64,000 bases of DNA from contig NZ_SNWA01000001.1 of assembly GCF_004361815.1 (NCBI RefSeq), positions 4,154,001-4,218,000 on the forward strand, given 5' to 3'. A model generated the notes under the pieces. That model worked only from the letters and a program-made list of their open reading frames with translations. It was not told the origin of the DNA and made no database searches. This document shows positions 18,357 through 28,144 of this stretch, piece by piece. How positions within the stretch are numbered: the first letter of the stretch is position 1; every line of letters begins with the position of its first letter. Made by a program: the position numbers and the translations under genes. Source of the stretch: Paraburkholderia sp. BL10I2N1 (GTDB taxonomy: Bacteria > Pseudomonadota > Gammaproteobacteria > Burkholderiales > Burkholderiaceae).

Positions 18357-18485
18357 GCTGAACTGCCCGAACCGGTTCAGGATTACCGCGCGCATCTGCA
18401 GTTCGGTGACCTGGCAGTCGATGTCTCACGCCGCCACTTCTTTGCGGCCATGCATGACTGTTGCCCGGCCGATCTCGAGCAGCGT

Positions 18486-19748
18486 TCAGTCGGGTACGCC
18501 TACCGACTCGCCTGCGTGTGCCGGTCCGGCGCGCCGGACTCTGGAATCGGTTCTGGGCATCAGTGCGGATTTTCTCAAGACCGCGCTGGAGAATCGCCGG
18601 GCTTCTCTTACGCCCCATGAATCCAGGATCACAAATGCCCTCGCCGACAGGACACTCAGCGCGACAACGAAGGCCGCACAGGATGCGATCAATACGGGAC
18701 GACTCAGGTATTCGTGAAGCGCAATGAAGTACCACGCCCCGAACGAGCAGAGTACCAGGGGATGCATCAGATAAAGAGAGAAAGAGATATGTCCAAAAAA
18801 TCTCGAAACACGGCACGAAAATGCGCTCTGGAACGGCTTCAGCATCATGACGGACACGACAATTATCGTCGCAGCGACGGAATACACGGGAGCCCAGTTA
18901 TCACGCGCCAGATAGTGGAATGTCAGCACGGGCACAAGCAGAACCAGCATCAACATGATCGATACGGCAATCTTCGAGACCTTTCTTCCCAACAGCAATC
19001 TGACCTGTTCAAGCTGATATAGCTCGGCAATGAACAACCCCATCATGAAGGAGACCAGATCCCGGTTGATCAACCAGACGGCGACCAGCGCCAGCCCGTA
19101 GGGGATCCATCTTTTTTCCAGTTCACCGAAAAGGGCCAGAAGGCAAAAAATCAGGAACGATCCGAAAAACTCGAGCTGCATGGTCCAAAGGACAAAGACA
19201 TACGAATTCACATGGAAATAATCGAAGTAAACATCGTAAAGCGCAAATTTCACAAGACTGAAGAAATCAGGCGACCATTGATAAAATTGCGCTATCCATT
19301 CGCTACCGGACATCACTGCAACGCGCTGGTTGTACATCAACCCAAGCTTCATCAGACAGAATGCAATGCAACAGGCGAAGAAGATGGGGACAGTCAACCG
19401 GATATAGCGGCGAAGTGCCTGGTCAGCGATCAGTTCCCGCCTTCGCTTCTGCACGTAACCCACTGACAGGACATAACCGGACAGAACAAAGAACACGTAT
19501 ACGGCGATCGCGCCATCTGTCAGGAAGTGGTAAAACACAACGCCGACGGTTGCCACGCTGTACTGGAGATAGCCCCAGAACGCGCCTTTCGCAAGGAGGT
19601 GTCTGACTCCCTCAGCGGACGGCCCGCTGGATCGGAGCAGGTAGAAGGGAAAGAGGTGGCACAGCACAACGATGAGCGCAGCCCATCCGCGCAACCCGTC
19701 GAGGTATGCCAATCGGGAAGAGTCCGACTCTCCAGCACCAGCTGTCAT
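18486..19748 (-). CDS. Acyltransferase-3 family membrane O-acyltransferase (second of three)
   Basis: Membrane acyltransferase of 420 residues from the ATG at 19748, which follows GGGGA. The first helix LDGLRGWAALIVVLCHLF contains the conserved His, followed by a RYIRLTVPIFF segment and further spans. The C-terminal end RAFVILDSWG replaces the usual FIExPFR tail, so this copy is divergent. It is convergent with the AT-rich glycosyltransferase and divergent from the GT9 gene. Likely role: O-acetylation or other acyl decoration of a surface glycan. Confidence 0.78.
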   Translation of the reverse strand: MTAGAGESDSSRLAYLDGLRGWAALIVVLCHLFPFYLLRSSGPSAEGVRHLLAKGAFWGYLQYSVATVGVVFYHFLTDGAIAVYVFFVLSGYVLSVGYVQKRRRELIADQALRRYIRLTVPIFFACCIAFCLMKLGLMYNQRVAVMSGSEWIAQFYQWSPDFFSLVKFALYDVYFDYFHVNSYVFVLWTMQLEFFGSFLIFCLLALFGELEKRWIPYGLALVAVWLINRDLVSFMMGLFIAELYQLEQVRLLLGRKVSKIAVSIMLMLVLLVPVLTFHYLARDNWAPVYSVAATIIVVSVMMLKPFQSAFSCRVSRFFGHISFSLYLMHPLVLCSFGAWYFIALHEYLSRPVLIASCAAFVVALSVLSARAFVILDSWGVREARRFSSAVLRKSALMPRTDSRVRRAGPAHAGESVGVPD

Positions 19749-20161
19749 GTGAAATCCCCAATCGAAAATGCTGGCGGTCGCCCACCGACGCACGACGTCG
19801 GGCTTGCGCGCACAGGCAGATCGCGAGCGTCCGCGGACACTCGGTCATGACGCAACGAGCGTGCGGCAAGCAGGGTTCCGGAAGAATCATGCGGCATGAC
19901 CTCCTCGGCACAATGGTCGTTTCCGCACACAAACCGACATCGGCTAGCCAGCCACCCCTCCTTGAAACATCACACGATCGAATCTGCCTGACCGGTACGG
20001 GTCGGCCGCTGCGCGAGCTTGGCAAATCTGTACGCTCGCCAACAAATTCCCGCGCGGCAAAGCTGGACAATTGACAGCGCAGCAAGGGGACGCACAACGC
20101 CGTGCGTAAAGACTAGACCAGGTGAAGAACATCAAATTACGCCCGTCTAAGGGAGCGCAAA
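19749..20161. other. 413-bp divergent promoter region
   Basis: Non-coding stretch between the divergent acyltransferase and GT9 genes. A TTGACA hexamer at 20071-20076 could be a -35 box for the GT9 operon, but the -10 that should follow is weak. No gene, repeat or stable hairpin was seen. Confidence 0.4.
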
Positions 20162-21349
20162 ATGGGATGGAAAGGGTCGCTCATAGAAGCACCACTCTGG
20201 CTTGCGGGCCGGCTTCGGCCATCTGGCATCGATCCGCTCCGCGAGGAGCCTCGCAACATTCTGGTGCTGCGGCCCAACGATTTCGGCGACCTGCTGACGA
20301 CCACGCCGCTATTCGAGGCGCTGCGCCGGCGCTTTCCCTCGACCCGGCTCGTTGCGGGAATCGGCCAATGGGGTCGGGCGGTTCTCGAGAACAATCCCTT
20401 TGTCGACGAGATCGTTGAAGTCGACGCACCATGGAACAACAAGATCGTCAAGGATCAGTCGCTGCGCAGCGCGATGCGGTTCATCTGGGGATCGGAACAG
20501 GTCGATGCACTGCGTCGCCACAACGGTTTTGACGTCGGCATTGACGTGCTCGGCAGTCATCTCGGAGTGATGCTGATGTTACGTGCCGGCGCACGCTACA
20601 GAATCGGCGTACGCGGCTATCGCGGCGGCTGGAGCGCATGTCACGCCCATATCGGCTTTACTCCCGAGGTTCACGTGGCCCGCGCCGCGCTGGCGCAAGC
20701 CGAATTGCTCGGCGCGCGCGATCTGCCCGAACCGCGGCCACAGCTTTACCTGACCGAGGCAGAACGCAGTCAGGCAGCGCACGTCTGGCGGGCGGATTCA
20801 TCGCTGGAGCCAAGACCTGTGCGTCTGCTGGTAGGGTGTGCCGCAGGCCTTCCCGAGAAAAGCTGGTCCGCCGAGGCAATGGGGACGGCACTCGGGAAAA
20901 TATCGAGGTTGCTTGCCCCGATGGCCGGCAGCGACATCGTCATCATTGGCGGACCGGCGGATCAAACCACGGCAGCGCAGATCATGGCGCACGCGGGTCC
21001 TCGCGCGGGCATTCGCTCGATGGTGGGCCAGGCATCGCTCAGAGGGACCTTTGCGCTGGCTGAGCAGGCTGACGTCGTGCTCACCTACTCATCCATGCTA
21101 TTGCACGTGGCTGCCGCGTTTCGACGTCCTACGCTAGCCGTGCTGGGAGGGACGTCGGAAGTGGCCAACGCACAGGCACACGATGTCGTCTGGGGCTACC
21201 CGGCGCCGTATAGCAGCGTCGGGCCGTCGAAGGTCACGCCCGGCAAACCCGCTGCCAACTGGCCCACGGTCGACCGGGTTGTAGAGGCCGTACTGGACAA
21301 AGCCAGAAACGCACCTGTTCTGCGACAACCCCATCAGATCGCTCTATAG
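20162..21349 (+). CDS. GT9-family heptosyltransferase-like glycosyltransferase
   Basis: A 395-residue GT-B enzyme related to LPS heptosyltransferases WaaC/WaaF/WaaQ. The N-terminal signature NILVLRPNDFGDLLTTTPLF is typical, as are the second-domain features VIIGGPADQ and the donor-site stretch ending in SSMLLHVAAAFRRPTLAVLGGTSE. The start follows GGGAG at the right distance. First of three plus-strand genes (GT9, flippase, acyltransferase). It may add a core or repeat-unit sugar; specificity cannot be assigned. Confidence 0.82.
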   Translation: MGWKGSLIEAPLWLAGRLRPSGIDPLREEPRNILVLRPNDFGDLLTTTPLFEALRRRFPSTRLVAGIGQWGRAVLENNPFVDEIVEVDAPWNNKIVKDQSLRSAMRFIWGSEQVDALRRHNGFDVGIDVLGSHLGVMLMLRAGARYRIGVRGYRGGWSACHAHIGFTPEVHVARAALAQAELLGARDLPEPRPQLYLTEAERSQAAHVWRADSSLEPRPVRLLVGCAAGLPEKSWSAEAMGTALGKISRLLAPMAGSDIVIIGGPADQTTAAQIMAHAGPRAGIRSMVGQASLRGTFALAEQADVVLTYSSMLLHVAAAFRRPTLAVLGGTSEVANAQAHDVVWGYPAPYSSVGPSKVTPGKPAANWPTVDRVVEAVLDKARNAPVLRQPHQIAL

Positions 21350-21358
21350 AGAGATGCA

Positions 21359-22840
21359 ATGCGCTCTTCCATGCCCAGCCTGAAAAAAAACGCAGCCGCC
21401 AACTTTCTGGGGAGCGCGTTGCCGCTGATCGTCTCGTTCATTACGGTGCCGCTGTACCTCAAGCATATTGGTGCGGAGCGATACGGTGTGCTCGCGATTG
21501 TATGGACGCTGCAGGGTTATTTCGGGTATATCGATTTCGGTCTGTCGACCGCGACCTCGAACCGCATTGCGCAACTGTCGAAAGCGTCGCCTGCCGAACG
21601 CGAGTCGGTATTGTGGACCGCCCTGCTGCTCAACACGGGATTTGGGATCATCGGCGGCACGATCCTGTTCCTGGTCGGTCATCTACTCTTTGCACAGTTC
21701 CACATCGCGCCCGCCATCAACGCGGAAGTGCTGCAGGCGATGCCGTGGATCGCCTGCGCGATACCGATTTCGACTGTGACCGGCGTGTTCACCGGGGCAA
21801 TGTCCGGCCGTGAGCAATTCGGCCCGCTCAACGCAGTCCAGTTCGTCGGTGTCCTCATATACCAGATCGCACCGCTGCTTTTCGCGATCCTGATCAAGCC
21901 CGAGCTACAGATCGTCATTCGCGCCGCCATCCTCGGCAGCGCCGCATCGCTGGTCCTTCTGATCGTCGTGACGTTCTGGGTGTTTCCGCTACGCTTCGCC
22001 GCCGGAGCCAGCCTGCGACATATCAAACCGCTGTTTTCGTACGGTGCGTGGGTGATGGTGAGCAACTTCACCACCCCGGTGCTGGATTCCACCGACCGGC
22101 TGATGATCGGCAGCATTCTCGGTCCGCAGGCTGTCGCGTGGTACCAGGTACCGTCCAATCTCGCCCTGCGCGGCAAGATCTTCGCCGCTGTTTTCGCCCG
22201 CACATTGTTTCCCAGGTTGTCGGCTCTTGAAAAGCACGACGCCGTGGCGCTTGCCGTGCAGGCGACGCGCGGACTCTGCGTTCTGATTACGCCGATCTTC
22301 GTCTTTGGCATCTTCCTGATGCAGCCGTTTCTGCATGTGTGGATCGGCCACGATTTTGCGTCAAGAACCACCTCCATCGGCGAAATCGTTCTTATCGGCG
22401 TATGGGCAAATTCCCTCGCCCACATTCCTGGCAGTCATCTGACCGCGGGCGGCAAACCGGGGGTGGTGGCACGCCTTCATGCAGCCCAGGTTGTGCCGCT
22501 TGTCGCGTTGCTGTGGTGGACGCTGCATAGCTTCGGCGTGATCGGAGCGGCCTTTTCCTGGACCCTTCGCTATGTTATCGAGACCATCCTGCTGTTCATG
22601 GCGGCGCGTCTGGGCTCCGGGTTAGCGCGCTTTCTGATCGCGCCTGCGCTACTCATTGTCTCGGCGTTTGTGGCCACGGTGCTGTTCTCATGGACGTCGC
22701 CCGCCCGCATCGTCTCGTGGATCCTTCTGGTGGGGCTCGCGATTGTCTGGGCGCTGCAGGCCGAACCCGCCTGGCGTGCCCGCCTGCTGCGTTCGCTATC
22801 GTCTGCCCTTGTGCAATATCGATCGTGGCGACGTGCGTAG
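21359..22840 (+). CDS. Polysaccharide flippase (Wzx/PST-type, MOP superfamily)
   Basis: Polytopic membrane protein of 493 residues with about 12-14 spans that would move lipid-linked glycan units across the inner membrane. The N-terminus (KKNAAANFLGSALPLIVSF followed by YLKHIGAERYGVLAIVW) is the classical MOP/PST exporter start. It begins nine bases after the GT9 stop. It is the only flippase-like gene in the window and could serve the neighbouring ligase/polymerase at 26438. Confidence 0.85.
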   Translation: MRSSMPSLKKNAAANFLGSALPLIVSFITVPLYLKHIGAERYGVLAIVWTLQGYFGYIDFGLSTATSNRIAQLSKASPAERESVLWTALLLNTGFGIIGGTILFLVGHLLFAQFHIAPAINAEVLQAMPWIACAIPISTVTGVFTGAMSGREQFGPLNAVQFVGVLIYQIAPLLFAILIKPELQIVIRAAILGSAASLVLLIVVTFWVFPLRFAAGASLRHIKPLFSYGAWVMVSNFTTPVLDSTDRLMIGSILGPQAVAWYQVPSNLALRGKIFAAVFARTLFPRLSALEKHDAVALAVQATRGLCVLITPIFVFGIFLMQPFLHVWIGHDFASRTTSIGEIVLIGVWANSLAHIPGSHLTAGGKPGVVARLHAAQVVPLVALLWWTLHSFGVIGAAFSWTLRYVIETILLFMAARLGSGLARFLIAPALLIVSAFVATVLFSWTSPARIVSWILLVGLAIVWALQAEPAWRARLLRSLSSALVQYRSWRRA

Positions 22841-22873
22841 ACCCAGATGCAAGTCACACAACGCGAGAGACTC

Positions 22874-24025
22874 ATGCGTGAACATACGGTGGTGGGTTCA
22901 TTCGAAGGCGCCCGCGGGGTCGCGGCGCTGCTGGTTGCCGTCTATCACTTCAGCCTTTTCATGCCCTTCAACCTGCCGTATCCGGTGTTCATCCGGTACG
23001 GCTACCTGTTTGTCGATCTTTTCTTCGTCCTGAGTGGCTACGTCATCTGCTCTTCGTATCAGAACCGGCTCAGTAGCGGCAACGCTTTCTGGAACTTCGC
23101 GATCCGCCGGTTCGGGCGGCTTTTTCCTCTGCTCATATTTTCGACGGCGGTCTACGTCCTCATTCCCAATCTGCACGCCCTGACCAAATACGTCCTCGTC
23201 GTGCTCGGTCATCAGAACATGTTCGCGAGTCCAACATCCTCGGGCTACTTCCTGCCGTCGGGGGCCGAGATCCTCGCCACGCTGACGATGACGCACGGCC
23301 TTGGTCTCTTCGACAAGGCCATCCTGAACTACGTCAGCTGGAGCATCAGCACGGAGTTCTACACCTACATGCTGTTCGCGGGCGTGTGCATCGCGATTTC
23401 GGGCCGCGTGAGACTGGCCGCCTTTGCGCTGCTCAGCGTCTTGGCGTTCCTGATCACCTGCTGGGCGAGCCTCGTCTGGCATGATTGCATCGCCAACGTG
23501 GAGTGCCTGAACATCACCTACGATTTTGGCCTGACACGATGCATTGCATCGTTCTTCATGGGCTGTCTTACGTTTCACGCCGCGAAATTCGCCACGCGTC
23601 ATGAGAGCGCGCTGCAGGCATGCGCGCTGCTGGCTGCCGGGGGCATTTTCATGGCGCTTAAGCATGCACCGGCTCTCGCCCTGGGACTGCCGTTTGTTTT
23701 CGCGCTGCTGATCCTGTCGCTCTCATCCGACCGGGGCTTCGTGGCCCGGTGTCTCAGGAGCAAACCCGCGCAGATGTTGGGCTGCCGTTCCTATTCCATC
23801 TATCTTCTGCATCCGGCGCTCATCTACCTGTTTGGGCTCGCGGCACGATATTCCGTCCGACCTGCCTTCGGGATCGTGACGCTATCGATCTACCTGACGA
23901 CGCTCTTTATCGTCTCAGGGCTGACATACCGTTTTATCGAAGTGCCGTTCCGCGATGTCTTCAATCGATGGGCGGGAAAGCAACGGCTCGCGCCGGCAAC
24001 GGAATATCTGGTGCGGCCAGACTAG
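22874..24025 (+). CDS. Acyltransferase-3 family membrane O-acyltransferase (third of three)
   Basis: Membrane acyltransferase of 383 residues from the ATG at 22874, preceded by GAGAGA; an ATG nine codons earlier is possible. Conserved elements are EGARGVAALLVAVYHFS with the catalytic His, AIRRFGRLFPLLIF, and the classical end LTYRFIEVPFRDVF. Last gene of the plus-strand GT9-flippase operon and convergent with the GT4 gene at 24112. It probably decorates the same glycan with an acyl group. Confidence 0.83.
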   Translation: MREHTVVGSFEGARGVAALLVAVYHFSLFMPFNLPYPVFIRYGYLFVDLFFVLSGYVICSSYQNRLSSGNAFWNFAIRRFGRLFPLLIFSTAVYVLIPNLHALTKYVLVVLGHQNMFASPTSSGYFLPSGAEILATLTMTHGLGLFDKAILNYVSWSISTEFYTYMLFAGVCIAISGRVRLAAFALLSVLAFLITCWASLVWHDCIANVECLNITYDFGLTRCIASFFMGCLTFHAAKFATRHESALQACALLAAGGIFMALKHAPALALGLPFVFALLILSLSSDRGFVARCLRSKPAQMLGCRSYSIYLLHPALIYLFGLAARYSVRPAFGIVTLSIYLTTLFIVSGLTYRFIEVPFRDVFNRWAGKQRLAPATEYLVRPD

Positions 24026-24111
24026 TACGACATCCCGGAAATGGGCTTAATAATCTCCGGCTGCGCATAAGGCGCGAGGAGCGCGACACTCGACATCGGG
24101 GCGCCAGGCGG

Positions 24112-25266
24112 TCAGAAAGCCTCGATCGCTTCGTGATAGACGCCGGCAACCTGCGCCGCCACGACCGGACGGTCGAAATGTGCACGCGCATAGGCGCGGC
24201 ACGCCGCCGCGTCGGGTAAGGTGCGGGTACCACGCAGCGCCTCGATGATCCCGCTGCCGATCGCATGAAAACCCCCGGACGACAGTACCAGATCAGGCGA
24301 GAGCGGCGCTACGGCCTCCGGCAGGCCCCCTACCGGCGTCACCAGCACTGGCGTACCCGAGGCCAGCGATTCGATCGTGGTCAAACCGAAACCCTCGAGC
24401 GCGACGGTTGGCACCACCGTCATGTCGGCCGCCGCATACCACATCGGCAACGCCGAGTCGGGCACGAAACCCAGAAACTTCACGTGATCTTCGAGGCCAC
24501 GCGCCGCCACGCGCGCACGCAGGTTCGCCTCGAGCGGTCCGCGCCCCGCGATCGCCAGCAGCGCATCCGGTACCGCCTGCCTGATCAGATACATCGCGTC
24601 GATCAGATCCTCGATGCCCATGCGCCAGACGAGACGACGCACGCAAAAGAGGACCGGCCGGTCCTGCGGCAAGCCTAACGAGGCGCGCGCGTCCCGCTTC
24701 GCGAGGCCCGTATCGAAACGTGCGACGTCGACACAGCCCGGCACCACGCGAATGCTGTCTTCATGTATGCGGTACTGGGTATGCAGGATCTGCCCGAATG
24801 CCTGCGACAGCACGATATGCCGGGTGCCGCCGCGATAGACGAAGCGTTCGAGCGAGCGGCGCACGCCGCGCGCGAATGCCTTGCCACCGGCCTGGATCGA
24901 CTCGTCGGCCCACGGCCCGTGAAAGTGCACCACACGCGGCACACCGCTGAATACACCTGTAGTCGGTGCGGTATAGAGCGCGAAATGCGCGGCCACGACA
25001 TCCGGTTTGCGTGCGCGTTTGAGTCTTGACGAGAGCGCCCGGGCGGCCCACAGGCGCCGCCCGAGCCGCGAATCGGCCGTGGCGAACGACTGCACCGTCC
25101 CGCCCGAAGCCTTCTCGACCCCATCGCTGCCCGCCACCAGGCCGCGCACGTTGACCCCCTGCGCAGGCAACGACTCGACGAGTTCCATGAACATGCGATC
25201 GAGGCCGCCCGGTCGCTCTCCGAACCAGTGCATGCCGATCTGCAGCGAATCGATCTGAGTGCTCAT
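24112..25266 (-). CDS. GT4-family glycosyltransferase
   Basis: A 384-residue GT-B enzyme. The N-terminal acceptor domain contains GERPGGLDRMFMELVESL. The donor domain contains FCVRRLVWRMGIEDLIDA, IAGRGPLE and the E-x7-E motif EGFGLTTIE followed by SGTPVLVTPVGGLPE, all typical of GT4 mannosyl/glucosyl-type transferases. Its ATG overlaps the stop of the next upstream GT4 gene in an ATGA arrangement, so the two are translationally coupled within the minus-strand operon 28030-24112. Confidence 0.88.
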   Translation of the reverse strand: MSTQIDSLQIGMHWFGERPGGLDRMFMELVESLPAQGVNVRGLVAGSDGVEKASGGTVQSFATADSRLGRRLWAARALSSRLKRARKPDVVAAHFALYTAPTTGVFSGVPRVVHFHGPWADESIQAGGKAFARGVRRSLERFVYRGGTRHIVLSQAFGQILHTQYRIHEDSIRVVPGCVDVARFDTGLAKRDARASLGLPQDRPVLFCVRRLVWRMGIEDLIDAMYLIRQAVPDALLAIAGRGPLEANLRARVAARGLEDHVKFLGFVPDSALPMWYAAADMTVVPTVALEGFGLTTIESLASGTPVLVTPVGGLPEAVAPLSPDLVLSSGGFHAIGSGIIEALRGTRTLPDAAACRAYARAHFDRPVVAAQVAGVYHEAIEAF

Positions 25267-26441
25267 GAGTCCACCGTAGCCGGCGGAGACGGAACCGGGA
25301 CAGGCGCCACCGCGCGCCGCGCACAGATGCGCTCATACAGCGCCAGGTAGCGTTGCGCCATCGTGGACCACTCGAGCGTTCTGGCCAGCTCACGCGCGAC
25401 CTGCCCCATTTGCCTCGCGCTGTCGCGATCACTGACAAAACGCTCGATCGCCCCGGCGAGCGCAGGCGCATCTTCAGGATTGTCCAGCACCACGCCGCTG
25501 TCCGGTCCGATCACTTCGGCGCCGCCCGTCGTCCGCGCCGCCACCACCGGCAGCGCGCTGGCAAGCGCCTCCAGCAACACCAGGCTCATCGCTTCGTAAC
25601 GCGAAGGAAACACGAACGCGTCGACCGAACGCATCAGCGCGGGCATGTCTTTCACGAAGTCGATGAAATGTACCCGCTCGGCCACGCCGAGTTCCGCCGC
25701 CATTGCCGGATGCGGACTCCCCCGGAAACCAGCGGCGACGACAAGGTGCACTTCGCGCGAGGTCATCGCAAGTGCGCGCAGCACCGTGTCGAGATTCTTG
25801 CGCGACACGGTCAGATCGCCTGCGAACAGCAACAGGAAAGGTGCGTCGGGCAAGCCGAAGCGAGCGCGCCCGGAAACGCCTGGCGCGAATTCGTCGATAT
25901 CGACACCGTTGTAAATGACCTGCACCCGCGCCGGGTCGATACCATGCCTGAGCACTTCGCTACGCACCTTGTCCGACACCGGAACCACCACCTGCGCGCG
26001 CCTGAACGCCCCCGCCTCGAGGTAGCCGTTAACTCGCGTGAAGATAACCTGGTAGGCATCGTAAGCGCTGCGAAAAAAGCGAAACGGATAAAAGCCGCAT
26101 CGATACCACCCGTCGTGCACAAAATGGACGGCGTTGACATCGGCTCGCGCCCACGTAATGAAGCCGTTCACGTGCACCACGTCGAACTCGTGCCGATGCG
26201 CGCGGATCCACAGGCCGCTGCGCCACGCGAACGACTGGTACTGCAAAAGGCGCGTGGGCAGCCGGCTGGAGCTGATCTGCACAAACAGCGCGAGCGGGTG
26301 ATCCGCCAGTTCAGGTGCCGCGCGCGATGCGAGCATCGTCACCTGGTGGCCCGCCGCCAGCGCCGCGCGGGCAATCTCGTAGTTGACACGCCCCTGCCCA
26401 TCGTTCTTCGCGACGACGTGTGTCACGATCAGAATATTCAT
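25263..26441 (-). CDS. GT4-family glycosyltransferase
   Basis: A 392-residue GT-B enzyme beginning MNILIVTHVVAKNDGQGRVN, the glycine-bearing acceptor loop of GT4 enzymes. The donor domain has LFAGDLTVSRKNLDTVLRA and a motif near FVFPSRYEAMSLVLLEALA followed by LPVVAARTTGGAE. The ATG overlaps the upstream ligase stop (ATGA) and its own stop overlaps the next GT4 start, giving a three-gene coupled operon. Frames extending upstream into the ligase gene are rejected. Confidence 0.87.
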   Translation of the reverse strand: MNILIVTHVVAKNDGQGRVNYEIARAALAAGHQVTMLASRAAPELADHPLALFVQISSSRLPTRLLQYQSFAWRSGLWIRAHRHEFDVVHVNGFITWARADVNAVHFVHDGWYRCGFYPFRFFRSAYDAYQVIFTRVNGYLEAGAFRRAQVVVPVSDKVRSEVLRHGIDPARVQVIYNGVDIDEFAPGVSGRARFGLPDAPFLLLFAGDLTVSRKNLDTVLRALAMTSREVHLVVAAGFRGSPHPAMAAELGVAERVHFIDFVKDMPALMRSVDAFVFPSRYEAMSLVLLEALASALPVVAARTTGGAEVIGPDSGVVLDNPEDAPALAGAIERFVSDRDSARQMGQVARELARTLEWSTMAQRYLALYERICARRAVAPVPVPSPPATVDS

Positions 26442-28030
26442 ACGCTTACTCCTGGTGCCGGCCCTCGGCCAGCGCGTAGAACCGCCGCCGGCGCCACAGC
26501 GCGCCCAGCAGGTGCCGATGCAACCGATGCCGCCTTCGCGGCGGCTTTTGCCGCGTGTGCCTCGTGCGCACTGTAAAGGGCATAACGCAGCCCGATGACC
26601 GGCATCGTCACGCCAACGTAGAAAAGCATCCCCGTTCCGGATGTCATCGTATTGAACATGAGCAGCATCGCGAAAATCGCGACCGACACGCCCACGCCAC
26701 ATATCACGAAGCGGTCTTTCGGTTGTCGTCGGCTCGCCTTGAACGCCCGCCACATCAACAGAACGATCCCTGTCATAAACAGCAGCGTGCCGGGCCACCC
26801 CATCACGAATGGAATTTCCATCACGCCACTATCGAACCCGCCGCCAGCGGGCGCCGTACTGTCGGTCGCAAGCTTCGCGCCAAGGCCTATCGAACCGAGC
26901 CCCTCTCCTGAGATATCCGATAGCGCCGTCGTCAGAAAGATCTCGTAAAAGTAGGTCCGCTCCCGAAAGCTGCTGTCGTTGCTGATATCGGTAAGCGTAC
27001 TCATACGGCCGAGCACGCCATCCGATATCTGATCGAACATCATCAACGGCGCGCATAGCATCACGATACCCAGTACACCGCCGATCATCCGCCGCCGGCT
27101 CCTCCCGTCGAGCATCGCAAGTGGATAGACGAGGCCGATGACGAGGCCTCCCCAGCACGTGCGCACCGACGTGAACAGTAACGCCGCGACACCTGCAAGC
27201 GCCATCAGGATGGCGAGGCGCTTGCGCGAAGCCAGTGACATCAGCACCATATACATGATCGCCACGGCAAAGATACCGGGCGCATTCATCGTGCTCCAGA
27301 CACGCAGCCCGTATGGAACAGGGTGGCCGAAAGTCCAGCCTTTTATCTGGATGATCCAGAACGCGTCCCATGGCGGCACCACAACGAACTGAATGACGCC
27401 ATAGATGCCCATTAACAGACCGGCATACAACACCGTGCTCATCAGAACACGCTGGTAGTCAGGGTAGTGTCGCCATGTGACGTTGAGATAGAACGCCACC
27501 AGCGCCGGAAACGCCCAGTTGACCAGCGTATACAGCGCCGGCGCGAAGCCGGCCTGTATCACACCGACAACGAACGCATATAACATCGCGACGACGATCA
27601 GCACGAGCGGCGCGTTACGGCGCTGGCCAAGCCCGTTCGCGTGCTTGATGAACGAGAGGCCGCACAGCGAGACTGCCAGCAACGGCGCGACCATGATCGG
27701 ACTTTTGTCGTTGAACGCGCCGTTCACGAAATCCGCGAGGCGTCGCACCTCCGGTGAGAGGAAAAACAGCCAGCAGACGAAGCCCAGGTAGTGCGGAGGC
27801 GAGAACCGGTAGAACATCACAGCGATCACCAGGGCGCCAGCCGGATAAAACAGCTCGGCGATCTTTCCCTGGTGAACAGCGATCAGCAGCAACGTCAGGA
27901 TGAAGAAGCCGATCGGCAAGAGCGCCGGAAAGCGCGCGACCCACGACCCCTCGACGCGCACGCGTGGTTTGCCACGTTCCGCGTGCGACGCAGTCGCTAG
28001 CCGCGACGGCAATGACGGTGCTCTTGACAT
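26438..28030 (-). CDS. O-antigen ligase / polymerase-like membrane protein (WaaL/Wzy type)
   Basis: Polytopic membrane protein of 530 residues with about a dozen spans and the large periplasmic loop and late helices of the Wzy_C (O-antigen ligase) family. A motif around SFRERTYFYEIFL plus GEGLGSIGLGAK resembles the conserved RxxxW/H-type loop region. The ATG at 28030 follows GGGGGGCAAC and gives a sensible N-terminus; an upstream extension exists. Head of the operon with two GT4 genes. Ligase and polymerase cannot be separated by sequence alone. Confidence 0.75.
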   Translation of the reverse strand: MSRAPSLPSRLATASHAERGKPRVRVEGSWVARFPALLPIGFFILTLLLIAVHQGKIAELFYPAGALVIAVMFYRFSPPHYLGFVCWLFFLSPEVRRLADFVNGAFNDKSPIMVAPLLAVSLCGLSFIKHANGLGQRRNAPLVLIVVAMLYAFVVGVIQAGFAPALYTLVNWAFPALVAFYLNVTWRHYPDYQRVLMSTVLYAGLLMGIYGVIQFVVVPPWDAFWIIQIKGWTFGHPVPYGLRVWSTMNAPGIFAVAIMYMVLMSLASRKRLAILMALAGVAALLFTSVRTCWGGLVIGLVYPLAMLDGRSRRRMIGGVLGIVMLCAPLMMFDQISDGVLGRMSTLTDISNDSSFRERTYFYEIFLTTALSDISGEGLGSIGLGAKLATDSTAPAGGGFDSGVMEIPFVMGWPGTLLFMTGIVLLMWRAFKASRRQPKDRFVICGVGVSVAIFAMLLMFNTMTSGTGMLFYVGVTMPVIGLRYALYSAHEAHAAKAAAKAASVASAPAGRAVAPAAVLRAGRGPAPGVSV

Positions 28031-28144
28031 CCAGTTGCCCCCCGGCAATGAAAACCACGCGATGACGCCAGACGTGCGCGCCCGTTCGCGTTCAGGCCAG
28101 CCCGCACTGACGGCGGACCTGGCTGGCACTGCACGCGCGCGTGG

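Noticed and set aside
18339..18620. Plus-strand frame of 93 residues
   Set aside because: It overlaps the end of the acyltransferase gene in antisense and its translation shows no recognisable domain.
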